Of a stretch of 64,000 bases of DNA, positions 10,452 through 21,325 are shown one piece after another; position 1 is the stretch's first letter, and the number at the start of each line of letters is the position of its first letter. The stretch covers positions 48,484,001 through 48,548,000 of the forward strand of contig OZ231127.1 in assembly GCA_965153355.1 (NCBI GenBank). Reading direction: 5' to 3'. Source of the stretch: Flaccisagitta enflata. Taxonomy: Eukaryota > Chaetognatha > Sagittoidea > Aphragmophora. The translations under genes were made by a program, and so were the position numbers. The notes beneath the pieces were generated by a model. The model was not told the origin of the DNA, did not search any database, and saw only the letters and a list, made by a program, of their open reading frames with translations.

Positions 10452-10726
10452 AACAAGCCCGATCAGGCAACAATGCTTCCTGTGTCTCTTCGTGTTTTGA
10501 TTTTGGCGCTGGACTTGAACGGACAGACAAATGAAGACTTAGTATCAAATGGGGCTCTCAAGATATCCTAATGACTTGATACATGACATTCTAGCGACTG
10601 AAAAGTGCAAAAAACTGCAATTTTCAAGGAGGCCTAACGGACGGACCAACGGACAGACGGACCGACAGACGGACCAACAGACCGACGGACAGACAGACCC
10701 TCTTATAGAGATGCGAGGATGCATCT
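10452..10726 (+). mobile_element. HINE-like element, GATGCG stem, alternative AACAAGCC terminus
   Basis: Starts AACAAGCCCGATCAGGC, contains a GACGGACC core (about 10630-10700) and ends CTCTTATAG plus hairpin AGATGCGAGGATGCATCT followed by A5. The same alternative terminus occurs at 25173. Confidence 0.75.
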
Positions 10727-10739
10727 AAAAACAAAGATT

Positions 10740-11268
10740 AACCTCGCGTAACCGAAAATACTCTGTTCAATCGCGAAAGAACGAAATGCGCGATTTGGTT
10801 GCATCGAAAGAAAACAAAAATACAGCCGAAGAAAGACAGCGAAAAAAGGGACAGTAAGCACTCAAAAAGAGCGTTCGGGTGATTGTGGGTGAGGGAGAAA
10901 AATTTTTTGAAAAAGACACTCTGATAGAAAATTTCATGGCGGTTCTAATGGTCCATGTTGCAAGTGCGTTCTACTTGACACAAAGCCGTGACAGAGGAAA
11001 GAAGCAAAAAAGAGTCAAAATTTTACTGTTATCGTCGTTGAAAAAAAATGAAAATAACACCATTCGAAAGAGCGCGAAAAAACCTTTCGATTCATCTATT
11101 TATTTCAGACAAAATAAGTATTTTGATCGATTTTCATGGCTCTACCTTGAATGATAAAAACAACATTGAATGGAATTTTCGTCACGAATTTTGTTAACGC
11201 TTGCAATTCAATTCCTTTTTAAACCTAATATAGGTTTTTTAGTTGATGAATAAAATAAATTCGAAGGT
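10740..11268. other. No gene recognised
   Basis: Ordinary AT-rich sequence. The open frame at 10879-11154 has no recognisable domain. Confidence 0.4.
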
Positions 11269-11296
11269 TGGAAGATTTTTTTTTGGAAGATAGTAA
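11269..11296 (-). repeat. 28-bp inverted repeat, right copy
   Basis: Exact reverse complement of 7164-7191. Confidence 0.7.
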
Positions 11297-11383
11297 ATCT
11301 CTGACATAACCGTTAAAGCGGCTTCTCTAAGCACATCGATCGATGGTTTAATTGAGTACATACGATCCCGCCGTGGCCAACAA

Positions 11384-11440
11384 AACAAGGCCAAGTAGAC
11401 CAATTAGGTGCAAAGTGTGGATCGGACAGACACCGAAGAG
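11384..11440 (+). mobile_element. HINE-like fragment (AACAAGGCC end only)
   Basis: AACAAGGCCAAGTAGACC then AGGTGCAAAGTGTGGATCG: the terminus of the GGTGCG-stem subfamily. The core and hairpin are missing. Confidence 0.6.
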
Positions 11441-12172
11441 CAAAGCGTGAGTCTCTATACCATCAAAGGATGCAATTCCCCTTTGTTGAACTTTGGAATG
11501 CTCAAACCGCTGCGGCTGCCATTATCGGGTGTGCTAATTTGCATATTGCAGCGCGATATAATCATACATTATTCTAGTGCGTTTTGATCATCATCTTTGA
11601 TTATCTCTCTCCCAGTTTGTATTTGTGCGTCTGTTTACGCTTTGGAGTTAAAGGAGCACCTGTTTATCTTTTTTTACACTGAATACGTTCGAAAGGAAAG
11701 TTGATGATGTTGCGCAATTTAGATACAAAAGAAATTTCATTCAGAAAAAAAATCATGTGAGGATGGTATTAAGGATGGAAAAGCTTCAGGCATTGCGCTA
11801 ACATTATTACCTAGAGGCTAGATCGCGGTCGGTTGCTCGGTCGCCAAACTAGATACTTAGGATCCAGATCTGGATACTTTTTAGGGGTGCCTAGATACCT
11901 GAAAGTGTATCTGGATCCTGGCTACTAATCTGGATACTTTTGGGAGAAAAATTTAGATACTTTCGCTCAAATCTGGATACTTGAAGTAGTGGCTTTAAAA
12001 TATTTCTTTAAACATGCTCAACTACTTTTTTTAGGGACAGGACTTAAATCTGGGCTTAGAAAATGTTTTTTTATCTTGGTTAAGCATATGAAGACCTGAT
12101 ATAAATGTTCATATGTTTGTGAGTCAGTTGCTTGATTTTTTGGATGATGCAAATTTTGCAACAGAATTTTTT

Positions 12173-12334
12173 AATTGCAGACACGCAACTATAAGAGCTT
12201 TTGTCCATCTGTTAGTCCATCTGTTGGTCTGTCAGTTGGTCTGTCCGTGAGCATGAGTCGAAAAGTGTGAAAACGCGCATTTTCGCCCCTGCCCACCCGT
12301 CCGCAACTGGTATGGCCGTGTATCCAGCCTTGTT
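12173..12334 (-). mobile_element. HINE-like element, GTTGCG stem
   Basis: Decayed hairpin (ATTGCAGACACGCAACTATAAGAG), GTCC-type core, GAGTCGAAAAGTGTG block, and far end GTCCGCAACTGGTATGGCC...GCCTTGTT. Confidence 0.85.
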
Positions 12335-12389
12335 AAGGGTCATATTGCCTTTGCCCCTGCTTACTGGCCAAGCATCCAATATTGTTTTT

Positions 12390-12605
12390 AGTTGCGGACA
12401 CGCAACTCTATAAGAGGCTTTGTCCGTCTGTCCGTCGGTCCGTCGGTCCGTCGGTCCGTGGTCATCGAGTTGAAAAGTGGGAAAACGAGCATTTTTGATA
12501 CTTTTTGAGTATGCTTGAGTGTTGGGGGTGGGTTTGGGAGTGGATGGGGGTTGGATGCCCCTGCCCACCCGTCCGCAACGATATTGTGACCCCGCGTCAC
12601 TTGTT
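12390..12605 (-). mobile_element. HINE-like element, GTTGCG stem, GTGACCCCGCGTC terminus
   Basis: Intact hairpin AGTTGCGGACACGCAACT, CTCTATAAGAGGC, GTCC/GTCG core, a long GGGGTTGG-rich block, then GTCCGCAACG and the alternative end GTGACCCCGCGTCACTTGTT. Confidence 0.88.
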
Positions 12606-12691
12606 GAATCAATTCAAGATGCTCTTACTAAATCATGAATGACATAACTTAACTGTGTCCTAGGAAGTATTTTGCCTTTATAGTTTTCCTG

Positions 12692-12739
12692 AAGCCTTCA
12701 TAGCCTTCATAGCCTTCATAGCCTTCATAGCCTTCATAG
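12692..12739 (+). repeat. 9-bp tandem repeat AGCCTTCAT
   Basis: About five tandem copies inside the MULE-like element. Confidence 0.9.
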
Positions 12740-12789
12740 TTTTCCTAAAGAGGCCCCAGATGTCTCATAGCATCAAAAACAATGTTCTT

Positions 12790-13123
12790 AGTGTCGGACA
12801 CACAACTCTAGATCTTGCTATATTGGTCTGTCTGTTTGTCCATCTGTTTATTTGGTGGAAAGTTTTCTAAAATGTGAGCAGTTTTTTAGTTGCGTGCTAT
12901 GTAACTCCACCCTGTATTGTTTGTCTATCCATTGGTTAGTTGGTTGGTCCCCTTTTTATTTTTTTGGCGATTTTGAGCTTTTTGAGTTAACCCCTCCTGC
13001 CTAAATGCTCCGGTGACCTTTTCTTTCACTGCTCCTGCCCACCCACACGTGACTGGGGTAGCTTTGTTACTACACTGCCTTAGCCCAGCTGTCCGCAACT
13101 GGGGGGAGTGTATAAGGCCTTGT
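12790..13123 (-). mobile_element. HINE-like element interrupted by another
   Basis: Outer GTTGCG-type member: the hairpin remnant AGTGTCGGACACACAACTCTA is at 12790 and the far end GTCCGCAACTGG...GGCCTTGT at 13089-13123. A second member occupies 12888-13068. Confidence 0.75.
12888..13068 (-). mobile_element. HINE-like element nested in another HINE-like element
   Basis: Preceded by a T6 run. It has hairpin AGTTGCGTGCTATGTAACT, a short GTTG/GTCC core, CTTTTCTTTCACTGC, CACACGTGACTGGGGTAGC and an end at TTTGTT. Confidence 0.75.
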
Positions 13124-13899
13124 CAATGAAAATAGCCATTACAAAATATCTCTATTCTTTCTAATCTTTCTAGTTCTATTTTTACTTCTAAAAAAAGTGA
13201 TTATACCAAATCAAGTAGTACCTGTAGGGATTGGCTTTGTGTGCTGGGGCCAAAATACTTCCTGTACTTTTTCATTGGGAGATGAAGAGATAAGGGGTTT
13301 TGAGCAAAATAATCATATGGCTATAGAACTATGACGCGCAAGATAATCCCTGCTGTTACAAGCCAACTTGACTCCATAAGTTTTCTATGGCAATCTTTTC
13401 TCAAATCCTCTTTGCATTGTTGATTTAAAGGGTTATGGGCTCAAGAGTTGCAGCATCGATTACGTTAATCAGTCTATTTACATAACCCAAATGTGTTTTT
13501 TGACAAATATCCTTATACATATTGATTTCTTTAATAAAACATTATCTAGATACTAATCTAGATACTAGCGAAGAAATCCTAGATACTTTCTGGATACTTT
13601 TTGGGGTTCCTTTAGATACTTGGCCTCCACTACATTTGGCGACCAAGGTCGGTTGAGCGGACCAAGGAATGATTACAGGTGGGCATAGTGGCCCGTCGGC
13701 TCTTAATTGAGTTACAAGTAGACGTTAAACCGGAAAGCATCCCGCATCCGGTAGACCTGTTTACGTAATGCGGCATATGAGGAGGATCTGCTCGCAGGTC
13801 TGCGATATTTTGGATTACGCGAAGACAGATGAATTCGGAGCATTAAGCCCCTGCCCACCCGCATACTGCCCCTGCGCACTCGCTAGCAACTACTTATAC

Positions 13900-14095
13900 A
13901 TCCGGACACGCAACTCTAAAAGAGAATTTGTTCGTCGGTCCGTCGGTCTGTCGGTCAAAAAGTGAAAAAAAAACAGCGTATTGGATACTTCCTGTGTATG
14001 TTTGCTTGTGAGAGAGTATGGATTAGGGTGTGGAAGGGGGTTGGACGCCCCTACCCATCCGCCCAGAACGATATCGTGACCCCGCGTCCCTTGTT
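13900..14095 (-). mobile_element. HINE-like element, GTTGCG stem, GTGACCCCGCGTC terminus
   Basis: One hairpin arm is degraded (TCCGGACACGCAACTCTAAAAG). GTCGGTCC core, GGGGTTGGACGCCCC block, end GTGACCCCGCGTCCCTTGTT. Confidence 0.8.
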
Positions 14096-14341
14096 TCAGA
14101 TTTTTCCCTTCTTTGAATTCTGTCCTTCGCAAATTCTTGATATGTAGATATGCAGATATGTTAATGGATAGAAAGATGGATAGTAGATGGTGGTAGACTG
14201 GAAGATGGTAGATAGCAGTAAGAAAGATTCCACAGTCCCAAGTCAAAGAGGCGGAAACGCAAAAAGTACAGATCCCAGAAAAAACAGAAAGACGGGATCG
14301 GTATCGATAGATAGATAAAAGGATAGAAATATGGATAGATA

Positions 14342-15117
14342 CAGGGTCTTCAATCTCATTTATCACACACACACAAAAAAAAACTATGCTGTGCAAAAAC
14401 GAATCTACTTTTTGGTTTGTTTGTTTTTCCTCATAAAAAACCTACATATGACGTTTTTGTGTCCAAATTTTATGGTACTGGGTCAATTAGTTTGAGAGAT
14501 ATCCTATTCCAAAGTGTAAGATTTCATGATGAAATTAAAGGTTTTGTTTGATTTTAGGGTTTGAACCCTTTATCTTTAAACAGCTCTCATTTCTTAATGC
14601 ATTGAGCTACATATGTGCGATTGGTCCAGAATGGCAGATAATTTTATCTTGTTTTCTTTTGTATCTTAGAAAACAATCCTTTGAAATCTCATCATGTTCA
14701 GCCATTTTTTCTTTTAATGGAAAAAAACAATCTTTGAAAAAAATTCTTGTAAGATTTTTGCCTAAATTTTGATAGTATTTGCCTACAGTCCAAAGTTTTT
14801 TGATAAATCCTATCTATTTCTAACTAAGGGTGTCAATATCTATCAGTTGGCTTTAATCAAGCCTCTGTAATTCAAAACACTTACAATTTTATGCATTTTC
14901 AAAGTCAAAATTGGCGAGAAAACAGTATTTTTGTTGAATTTACTGCATTATTTCAAATATCAATTTCTGCTAAACTACAAAACCCAGTCCCATGAAATTT
15001 TGATACAAAAAACGTCATACATAGTGCTTCTAAGAGAAAAAAACAAACAAACTGAAAAGTCGATTATTTTTTGCGCAATATAGGTTCTTTTTGTGTCAAA
15101 TGAGATTGAAGACCCTG
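14342..15117. mobile_element. Tc1/mariner-type long-TIR MITE (CAGGGTC family), 776 bp
   Basis: Flanked by TA (14340-14341, 15118-15119). The ends are inverted CAGGGTCTTCAATCTCATTT; further inside, the arms stay alignable for well over 100 bp (both hold 'AAAAACGTCATA' in inverted orientation). A sibling of the same family is at 24168-24757. There is no transposase; it carries a tRNA-like segment at 14556-14617. Confidence 0.85.
14556..14617 (-). other. tRNA-like segment (pol III A and B box) inside the MITE
   Basis: On the minus strand, GTAGCTCAATGC fits an A box and GGGTTCAAACCC fits a B box, about 43 bases apart. Arms do not form a full tRNA cloverleaf by eye. It may be a tRNA-derived SINE head or a decayed tRNA. 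Confidence 0.45.
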
Positions 15118-15370
15118 TAGAAAGATAGTAGATGGTGGTAGACTGGTAGAAGGAGAAAAGCATAAAAACAGAAGCCCATGAGAGCAGATGGTAAAAAGGC
15201 AGAAAAGCAGAAAGGCAGAAACGCGGAACCGCGGAATGGGAAATCCAAGGAAACAAACGAAGGGATAAACGAAATGTCGAATCCCTCAAAGTGACAATAA
15301 AGGAATTAGGCTTACGACGGAATTACCAAGATTTAGAACGGAATGGAGAGGGAGAAAGAGAAAGGAAGAC

Positions 15371-15403
<33 letters not shown>

Positions 15404-15405
<2 letters not shown>

Positions 15406-15559
15406 CAAGTTCGTATACACGCCTCCCCAGTCGCGCACGAGTGGGCAGGAGCGGAAAACCCCAAAAAACAACTTTGTGACGGCCAGCAGACAGATGGACA
15501 GACGGACGGACGGACAGACGGACCAACCGACACGGTTCTACAGTCGCGTGTCCGGGACT
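15404..15559 (+). mobile_element. HINE-like element, GTCGCG stem
   Basis: Starts AACAAGTTCGTATACACGCC, then CCAGTCGCGCACGAGTGGG, a GACGGACGGACG core, and ends with hairpin AGTCGCGTGTCCGGGACT. Confidence 0.85.
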
Positions 15560-16640
15560 GAAAATAGATTCAGTTCAACCACGGTATCGTAAAAGGTATA
15601 AACGAGTTTGTACCAAGTAAAAGTTAAGTTGAACAACAACTCGACTCAAACACAAACGAATCCAAGAGGGACCCCTCACGACCATCCGCACTAAGACATT
15701 AACAGGCATCGCATTGGCCCATAGATTTTCAGGTCTTGTCAGAAAGAGCGGGAGTCGATTGTATTGCTTAGATGAGGAACCATAGAGGGAACGAGAAAGA
15801 CCTGGAAACTCGCCGCTATAGTCTATAGTCTATACCAACTCAACTCAAGAAATGAATAAGGTAATGTGGTACTCGATCTTCCGCCTTGGAGCAAGCAAAG
15901 GTGATGAGTTCAAGCCTGGTTGTACATCTTTACCTGGAACATATGTGCGTCTGACTGACTCACTGCAAAGCAACGAAAATCTCCTCTTAAAATCAGAATA
16001 CGATACTCGCCCCATGGACACACGCGTGAGAGCGGGAAAGAATATAATAGGAAAGAATAGGAAAGACTCAGCAAAAAATTTCTTTTCTCTTTCTCTTTCT
16101 CTTTCTCTCGGCTCAGTCGTTTTATTATTGGCTTCATTCAAATTCTTCTTTTCAATTCGTCGACCTCACACAAAACATTTTTTCCCCACTTTTTCTTTTC
16201 ATCCTCGTGAATTATCCGTTTTGGATGTACAGCGCGTGTGTAGATCTAGAATTCTGGAACTGGAACCGGACCTCAATATTCTCTCTTTTTTTTTCTTTGC
16301 GAAACCGCACATCCTTGAATTTTTATCGGCTTAGTTGTTTTTTTTACTCTATACGTAGGACTGTCGGTCAGTCGATATTGTGAATATGTAATTGTGTAAT
16401 AGTATGATTATGTAACTGTGTTCACAAATATGCCAAATGGGTAGCCCTATATCCATTTTTCCGTCTGCCTTCCATTACAGACCTGACTGCCTGGAGTTTG
16501 TTTCAGTCTTGCTACTACAAAATTTTAGAACAGTTATCATGCTATGGCTAAGAAAAAAATGTAGCTCGCGGTAGTGTAATTTGCATGGATTACCGTCATA
16601 ATTACTTTCTTTATCCTGGTAGTCAAATAGAGACAAACCG
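15560..16640. other. No gene recognised
   Basis: An open frame spans 15852-16334, partly over a CT tract (16080-16110), with no recognisable domain. Confidence 0.4.
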
Positions 16641-16766
16641 ACGGACTTGTATACTTTAAAGCGCCAGACCTGTTTGATACAGTGACAGCGGACAAGGAGA
16701 AATAGAACTCCGCTTTAGCCTTTAATAATGAATGGTTAAAAGTCTTTATTTTTCTCTCTTTTCTTC
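16641..16766 (+). repeat. Direct repeat, copy 1 of 2
   Basis: The segment with GCGCCAGACCTGTTTGATAC and GACAAGGAGAAATAGAACTC is repeated, with small differences, at 16929-17058. The 160 bp between them includes the fragment GTGTATCCGGCCTTGTT of a HINE-like terminus (16778-16794). Confidence 0.8.
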
Positions 16767-16928
16767 AGGGAAGCTGTGTATCCGGCCTTGTTTTTGTAGC
16801 TGGACTTCTTTCTGTCTACATATGCTTAATTTTTGTTGCCAATATTCATTGTCATATCGTTGCATTGATAGGATCATAGGACTCCTGATTCGTAAGATTC
16901 AACAAGACATGACAAACTGAGTAACTGA

Positions 16929-17058
16929 CAGACATGTATACTTTGAAGCGCCAGACCCGTTTGATAGCCATACAGTGACAGCGGACAAGGAGAAATAGAA
17001 CTCCGCTTTAGCCTTTAATAATGAATGGTTAAAAGCCTTAATTTTTCTCTCTTTTCTT
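16929..17058 (+). repeat. Direct repeat, copy 2 of 2
   Basis: Counterpart of 16641-16766; copy 2 has a few inserted bases (GATAGCCATACAGTG). Confidence 0.8.
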
Positions 17059-17353
17059 TACTTGTGTTTTTCCTTCACGGCGCGCGCACGAGCAAGACTC
17101 CAGTTGGTGGTTGTCAAGGATGAGAAAATCCTCCTTCGAATTAAAGATTAAAGCACGTGGAAATGGAAAGGGAAAGAAAGGAGAAGAGAATGGAAGGGAA
17201 AAGAAGAGAATAGAAAATAAAAAGAAGGGAGTAAAAAACCGTATCAGTGATAAAGGCGGATGTTGAGGTAGAGGAAAAAAGGAATACTGAGTTGCAGCAG
17301 AAATGGAAGTGGAGAAAAAGGGGTCTGAAGGAGATATGGAATGAAGTATGCTA

Positions 17354-17689
17354 CCGTATTTCCTGTATTTATCGCCCCCCTGTAAACAGCACCCCCCTTG
17401 CCAAGGAGGGTAAAAAGAAAAAAATTAAAAAAAAGAAACTGCACTAAAAAGAGTATCAAAATTATTGTTTTTTTTTTTCACTTTCCCTGCACTATTTTGT
17501 TCAAACAGTAAAGAATCAAACAAAATATCATTATCTTTTACAAATTCTTTGTCATTCATGCTAAATAACATAGAAAATGATTTTTTGTAACTAAATTTGT
17601 AGGCTTAGAGGGCGCGAATTACTGGGTAAAACTGCTGTTTCATTTTTCAATTTCAAAAGCGTCCGGGGCGCTAATTACAGGAAATACGG
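17354..17689. mobile_element. TA-flanked MITE, CCGTATTTCCTGTA termini, 336 bp
   Basis: Left CCGTATTTCCTGTATTTATC and right (inverted) CCGTATTTCCTGTAATTAGC, both flanked by TA (17352-17353, 17690-17691). No protein. Similar CCGTATTT-ended MITEs are common in animals; the superfamily is not decided here. Confidence 0.75.
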
Positions 17690-17764
17690 TATATGATCAG
17701 AAGTTCTCCGAGAGGCACACAGAAGAATCTTAATATGGCAAAATTGCCACATTACGTGTTAGAA

Positions 17765-17850
17765 AAAAGCTAAACGGACAGACCAACACAGAGCGGACGC
17801 GCACGGACCAACCAACCAACTTGGTAACATATAGTCGCGTGTCCGTAACT
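17765..17850 (+). mobile_element. HINE-like fragment, hairpin end
   Basis: GGACAGACC-type core followed by ATATAGTCGCGTGTCCGTAACT hairpin remnant (17830-17850). The AACAAGG end is not found. Confidence 0.55.
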
Positions 17851-19780
17851 GAAGGAGAACTTTCTATGTCTATGGTTAATGATGTTTTAAAACAAAAGGC
17901 GGAAACGTTCATTACGCATTGAAGATATCTTTGTCCTGCGTTATTGATGTGAGGGACGAACTTTACGGCGATTGTCTTCCTCCCTCCCTCTTATGAAGTA
18001 AAAAACAAAAAACAAAACAAAACTAAGGAGAAAAAGAAACAAAGGAGAGAAAAATGGGCGTCACTGAAAAGTGAGCCATCATCCACATCCGGTTATCCAG
18101 CTCAATGCACGAATGCATTATCGAGTTGTCTCCCTCTCGTCAAGCGGGAATATGCGAATTGGCCCCGACGAAATGGAATGAGAGAGAGAGAGAGAGAGAG
18201 AATTAGAAATAAACAGTGAAGGGGGCGTGAAGAACGCCTTTGGCCTCATAACAAGGGGCCATTTCATAAATATTCGATGACCCTTTGTGACACAGTGATG
18301 ATGATGATGACACCTCCCTCTCAAGCACTCACAGCACATCGTTAGTCCGTCTTTTTCCTTCACGGCAAGTCACCACCTTATCAATAACAACGTCCTCTGT
18401 AAGCCACCTCTTTGGCTATGTCGATGCCTGTCTACTCACGCTGGTTTGAGCAATATTTTGTCTGTTACAGCGTTATTTAGTCGCATGGAAACGGCTATGC
18501 GGTGTCACTCAGTCGCTCGTCCGTCAGTCCGTCCGCCATCCGCCGTCACTGTCACAACCGCCCCAGCTCACCCAGTAGAGAAAAGGGAATACACCCAACA
18601 AAGAAAACGAAATACTCTCTACAGGCTTAGCAAACTGCCATTATCCACTCATTCGCCAAATTCAAAAGTTTTGCTTTTTTCATCGGAAATAGAAAATGAA
18701 ACCGCAAATGAAAAAAAAAGTAAAAAAAAAAAAAAAAAAAAAAACACATACCAAATCGGCAATCGCGGTCTGTTTACCGACGATAGTGTACCGTTGCAAC
18801 CTTCCGGCCAAATGTCAGAAGAACAACGATACATTTGAATTTGACGCCTGGTCGGGTTTTCGACCATGTAAACTCTGTGCAACTGTGGGCAAGTGAAGGC
18901 AAGTATAGGCAAAAAGTGGAATTTATTTCCTCGGCATGTCTCAAAAGAATGGCGACTGGTCGATGGTCAAGTAGTGAAAGCGCTGTTCTCTCGCAGCCAA
19001 GGCCATGGTCACAATTTGCTCTTTCACCCGAGCCACTTCCTCCATATCTATAGATTGAAAGCCTGGATTACTTGGGTGCGTACCATTCGCTATTTAGTTA
19101 TTTTTGTAAGGTGATCTAAATGAATTAGCTATGTTTTTAATGATCATTGTGGATGTGGATGCCCAAGACAGTAATACTCAACATAAGATGCATTTCAAAA
19201 GAAAAAAGCTTCATGGTCGCCTTCGCCGTCGCCAGCGCCATCGCCAGCGCCATCGCCAGCGCCATCGTCATCATCATCTTCATGGAAAAACTGCGGATAG
19301 ACCCTCAGCGCCCTCAGATTACTCATGGGAGAGAAAAAGTAGAGGAGAGTTGAAGGAAAAGGAGAAGGAGATAGAAGAAGATCATCATGACAAAGAAAAT
19401 GAAAGTGAAAATCAAGGAAAAAGAAAAAGAAAAGGAAAAGAAAAAGAAAAGGAAAAGAAGACAAAGTTGAGACTCGTCAAGTGTCAAGTGTGAATTAAAT
19501 CAAAACAAGTAAATTGATCAAAGAGCTGTCAATAGGAAGAAAATGAAGGACTGAATCTTATTCTCATCTGACCACAAAGAAACCGTTAGGCAATATACAA
19601 GTTGGTAATCTGATTCAGAGTTGTCAGTATTGTTATTGATATATAATAGCCTTAGACATCCTCTGAGTGTCCAAAACAATATTTCTGCGCTGATTTATGA
19701 ATTGGCTTCTTCCAGTAAGTTCAAAAATATATCAACGAGAAATATAGGAAACATGTCTATTGACCTTTGTTAGATACAAA
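17851..19780. other. No gene recognised
   Basis: Contains a short GA tract (18181-18202), poly-A (18722-18744), a CGCCAT/CGCCAG tract (19213-19270) and GAAA-rich sequence (19420-19460). The lysine/arginine-rich open frame at 19131-19493 is repeat read-through. Confidence 0.4.
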
Positions 19781-19793
19781 GGCATATAAAGTA

Positions 19794-19964
19794 CAGTTGA
19801 ACCCCGCTCTAACGGATTTCAGGGGACCAATGATTTTTTTCTGTTATAGGCGGACTTACTGCCAACAAAGGAAATAAAAAAATCAACATGAAGGGACCAC
19901 AAATTTGCATCTATTATAGACGTAATTCTGTTTGTGGCGGGTACGTTAGAGCGGGGTTCAACTG
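19794..19964. mobile_element. pogo/Tigger-like MITE, 171 bp, perfect 21-bp TIRs
   Basis: The ends (CAGTTGAACCCCGCTCTAAC plus G) are perfect inverted repeats of 21 bp, flanked by TA (19792-19793, 19965-19966). This terminus is characteristic of pogo/Tigger elements of the Tc1/mariner superfamily. It is too short to code. The perfect ends suggest a fairly recent insertion. Confidence 0.93.
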
Positions 19965-20089
19965 TAGATTGACGTGGAGTCGTGGAAGGGGGAGGGGCCG
20001 GAAACAAACTAAGTGTTATGCACCAATTAACAGAGTGTTGGACAGAAAAAAACCTCATATAGAATTGCCGATCTGTCATTAATAATGTT

Positions 20090-20245
20090 GTTGCGGACAG
20101 GTAGGCAGGGGCATACAACCCTCCTTCACAGCCCCACACACATGCACGCTTTCACACTTTTCAACTTGTGTGTTACAGTCTGAAGGATGGACCAATGGAC
20201 CAAAGGACTGACAAACCAACGGACTGAAGGAAAATATCTCTTATT
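20090..20245 (+). mobile_element. HINE-like element, decayed
   Basis: TTGCGGACAGGTAGGCAGGGGC, TTTCACACTTTTCAACTTG and a GGACCAATGGACC core. Termini are worn. Its right part (from about 20196) is shared with copy B at 49130. Confidence 0.6.
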
Positions 20246-20495
20246 GTAAATATTGAATTGCTAGGCTGAGAATAAAAATAAGACGAGGAAATAAACAACT
20301 TATGGCCTGATGACGTGAAGCAATAGTATGCGTTTGTGTGTCATGGGATCAGTTGATCAGTCGGTCAGTCTGTTGTTCAATTGGTCGCTTTGTTTGTCCA
20401 AATATATTTCCATCATGCCTTTTCAAAAAATCATGTGAATCACAGTGGATGACAAATCTAGTTACCCAATTGTGCATAAGGTTAATAAGTGCACG

Positions 20496-20601
<106 letters not shown>

Positions 20602-20957
20602 GTTGGCCAAGATAACTCATCATGATTATTCGAATAAGATAAAAGATAAAATGGCCAAATTTACAAAAAGATAAGATAAGGCTGAATTTTCCAAAGATTA
20701 AGATAAGATAAGATGATTATCTTTTATTCGTTTTTCGAATAACTTTTTCGAATGATTTGTGAAATAAACTTACCAAGCAAAATCGAGCCCAACAGGACAT
20801 CAACTGATTTAACTCTCAAAGAAACCCATCTAAAAACGTATCCCACTAGCACTATGAAAGCTATCGATATAGAAAGGGAATTATTAATGATTTTCATTTA
20901 TCATTTTTTTATCATACAAGTATGAAATCCTTTCTGATTAGTTTCTTATGCTGGGTA

Positions 20958-21135
20958 CAGTGGAACCCTGCAAAAACAGCCTCTCTTTAAAAGGTTCCCC
21001 ATCAATAAAGGTCAACATTTTGAGGTCCCAAATGGTAGCTTTTAATGTGATTTCACCTCTCTTTAAAGGTTAAAAAATGTTTAAAGGTTCAAAGATCTTT
21101 AGTCCCCATGTGACCGATGAGGCGGGGTCCTTCTG
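20958..21135. mobile_element. pogo/Tigger-like MITE, 178 bp, nested
   Basis: Left CAGTGGAACCCTGC and right (inverted) CAGAAGGACCCCGCC, flanked by TA on both sides (20956-20957, 21136-21137). More diverged than the one at 19794. Confidence 0.75.
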
Positions 21136-21224
21136 TATTTCTATATGAGCTTTGTTTGGTAATAGCACGATGACTTTGGCTTTCATACATTGGGAAAGTC
21201 TCCCCGTTTTCTCCTCTGTATGTC

Positions 21225-21325
21225 CACCCCTTTTAGGCTCAAATGCCGGCCTCGAGGCTTCAATCCCAGCCTTAAGGCTCAAATCCAAGTCTCAAAGCCA
21301 AAGGTGAAATCTCGAAGCTCCAATC
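21225..21325 (+). repeat. Minisatellite related to the foldback cores
   Basis: About five degenerate units 'AGGCTCAAATCCCAGCCT'-like; similar to the core of the foldback elements at 309 and 30073, but I see no arms. Confidence 0.55.

Larger units (their letters stand above)
11836..13646. mobile_element. MULE-like non-autonomous element with nested insertions
   Basis: Bounded by the 9-bp direct repeat GGTCGGTTG (11827-11835 and 13647-13655). The termini are CTCGGTCGCCAAA and, inverted, TTGGTCGCCAAA. Both subterminal regions carry repeats of CTAGATACTT / CTGGATACTTTTT. A 9-10-bp duplication is typical of Mutator-like elements. No transposase is visible. It holds at least four HINE-like elements and a 9-bp tandem repeat, so it is old. 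Confidence 0.65.

Noticed and set aside
10454-10700. GTCC/GGAC arrays as CRISPR-like regularly spaced repeats
   Set aside because: The tetranucleotides are contiguous with no spacers, and belong to short transposon-like elements of a eukaryote.
15881-15935. GAGTTCAAGCCTGG resembling a pol III B box
   Set aside because: No convincing A box or stem pairing upstream.
19131-19493. Lysine/arginine-rich 120-codon frame
   Set aside because: Arises from CGCCAT and GAAA/AAAAG simple repeats; no domain.
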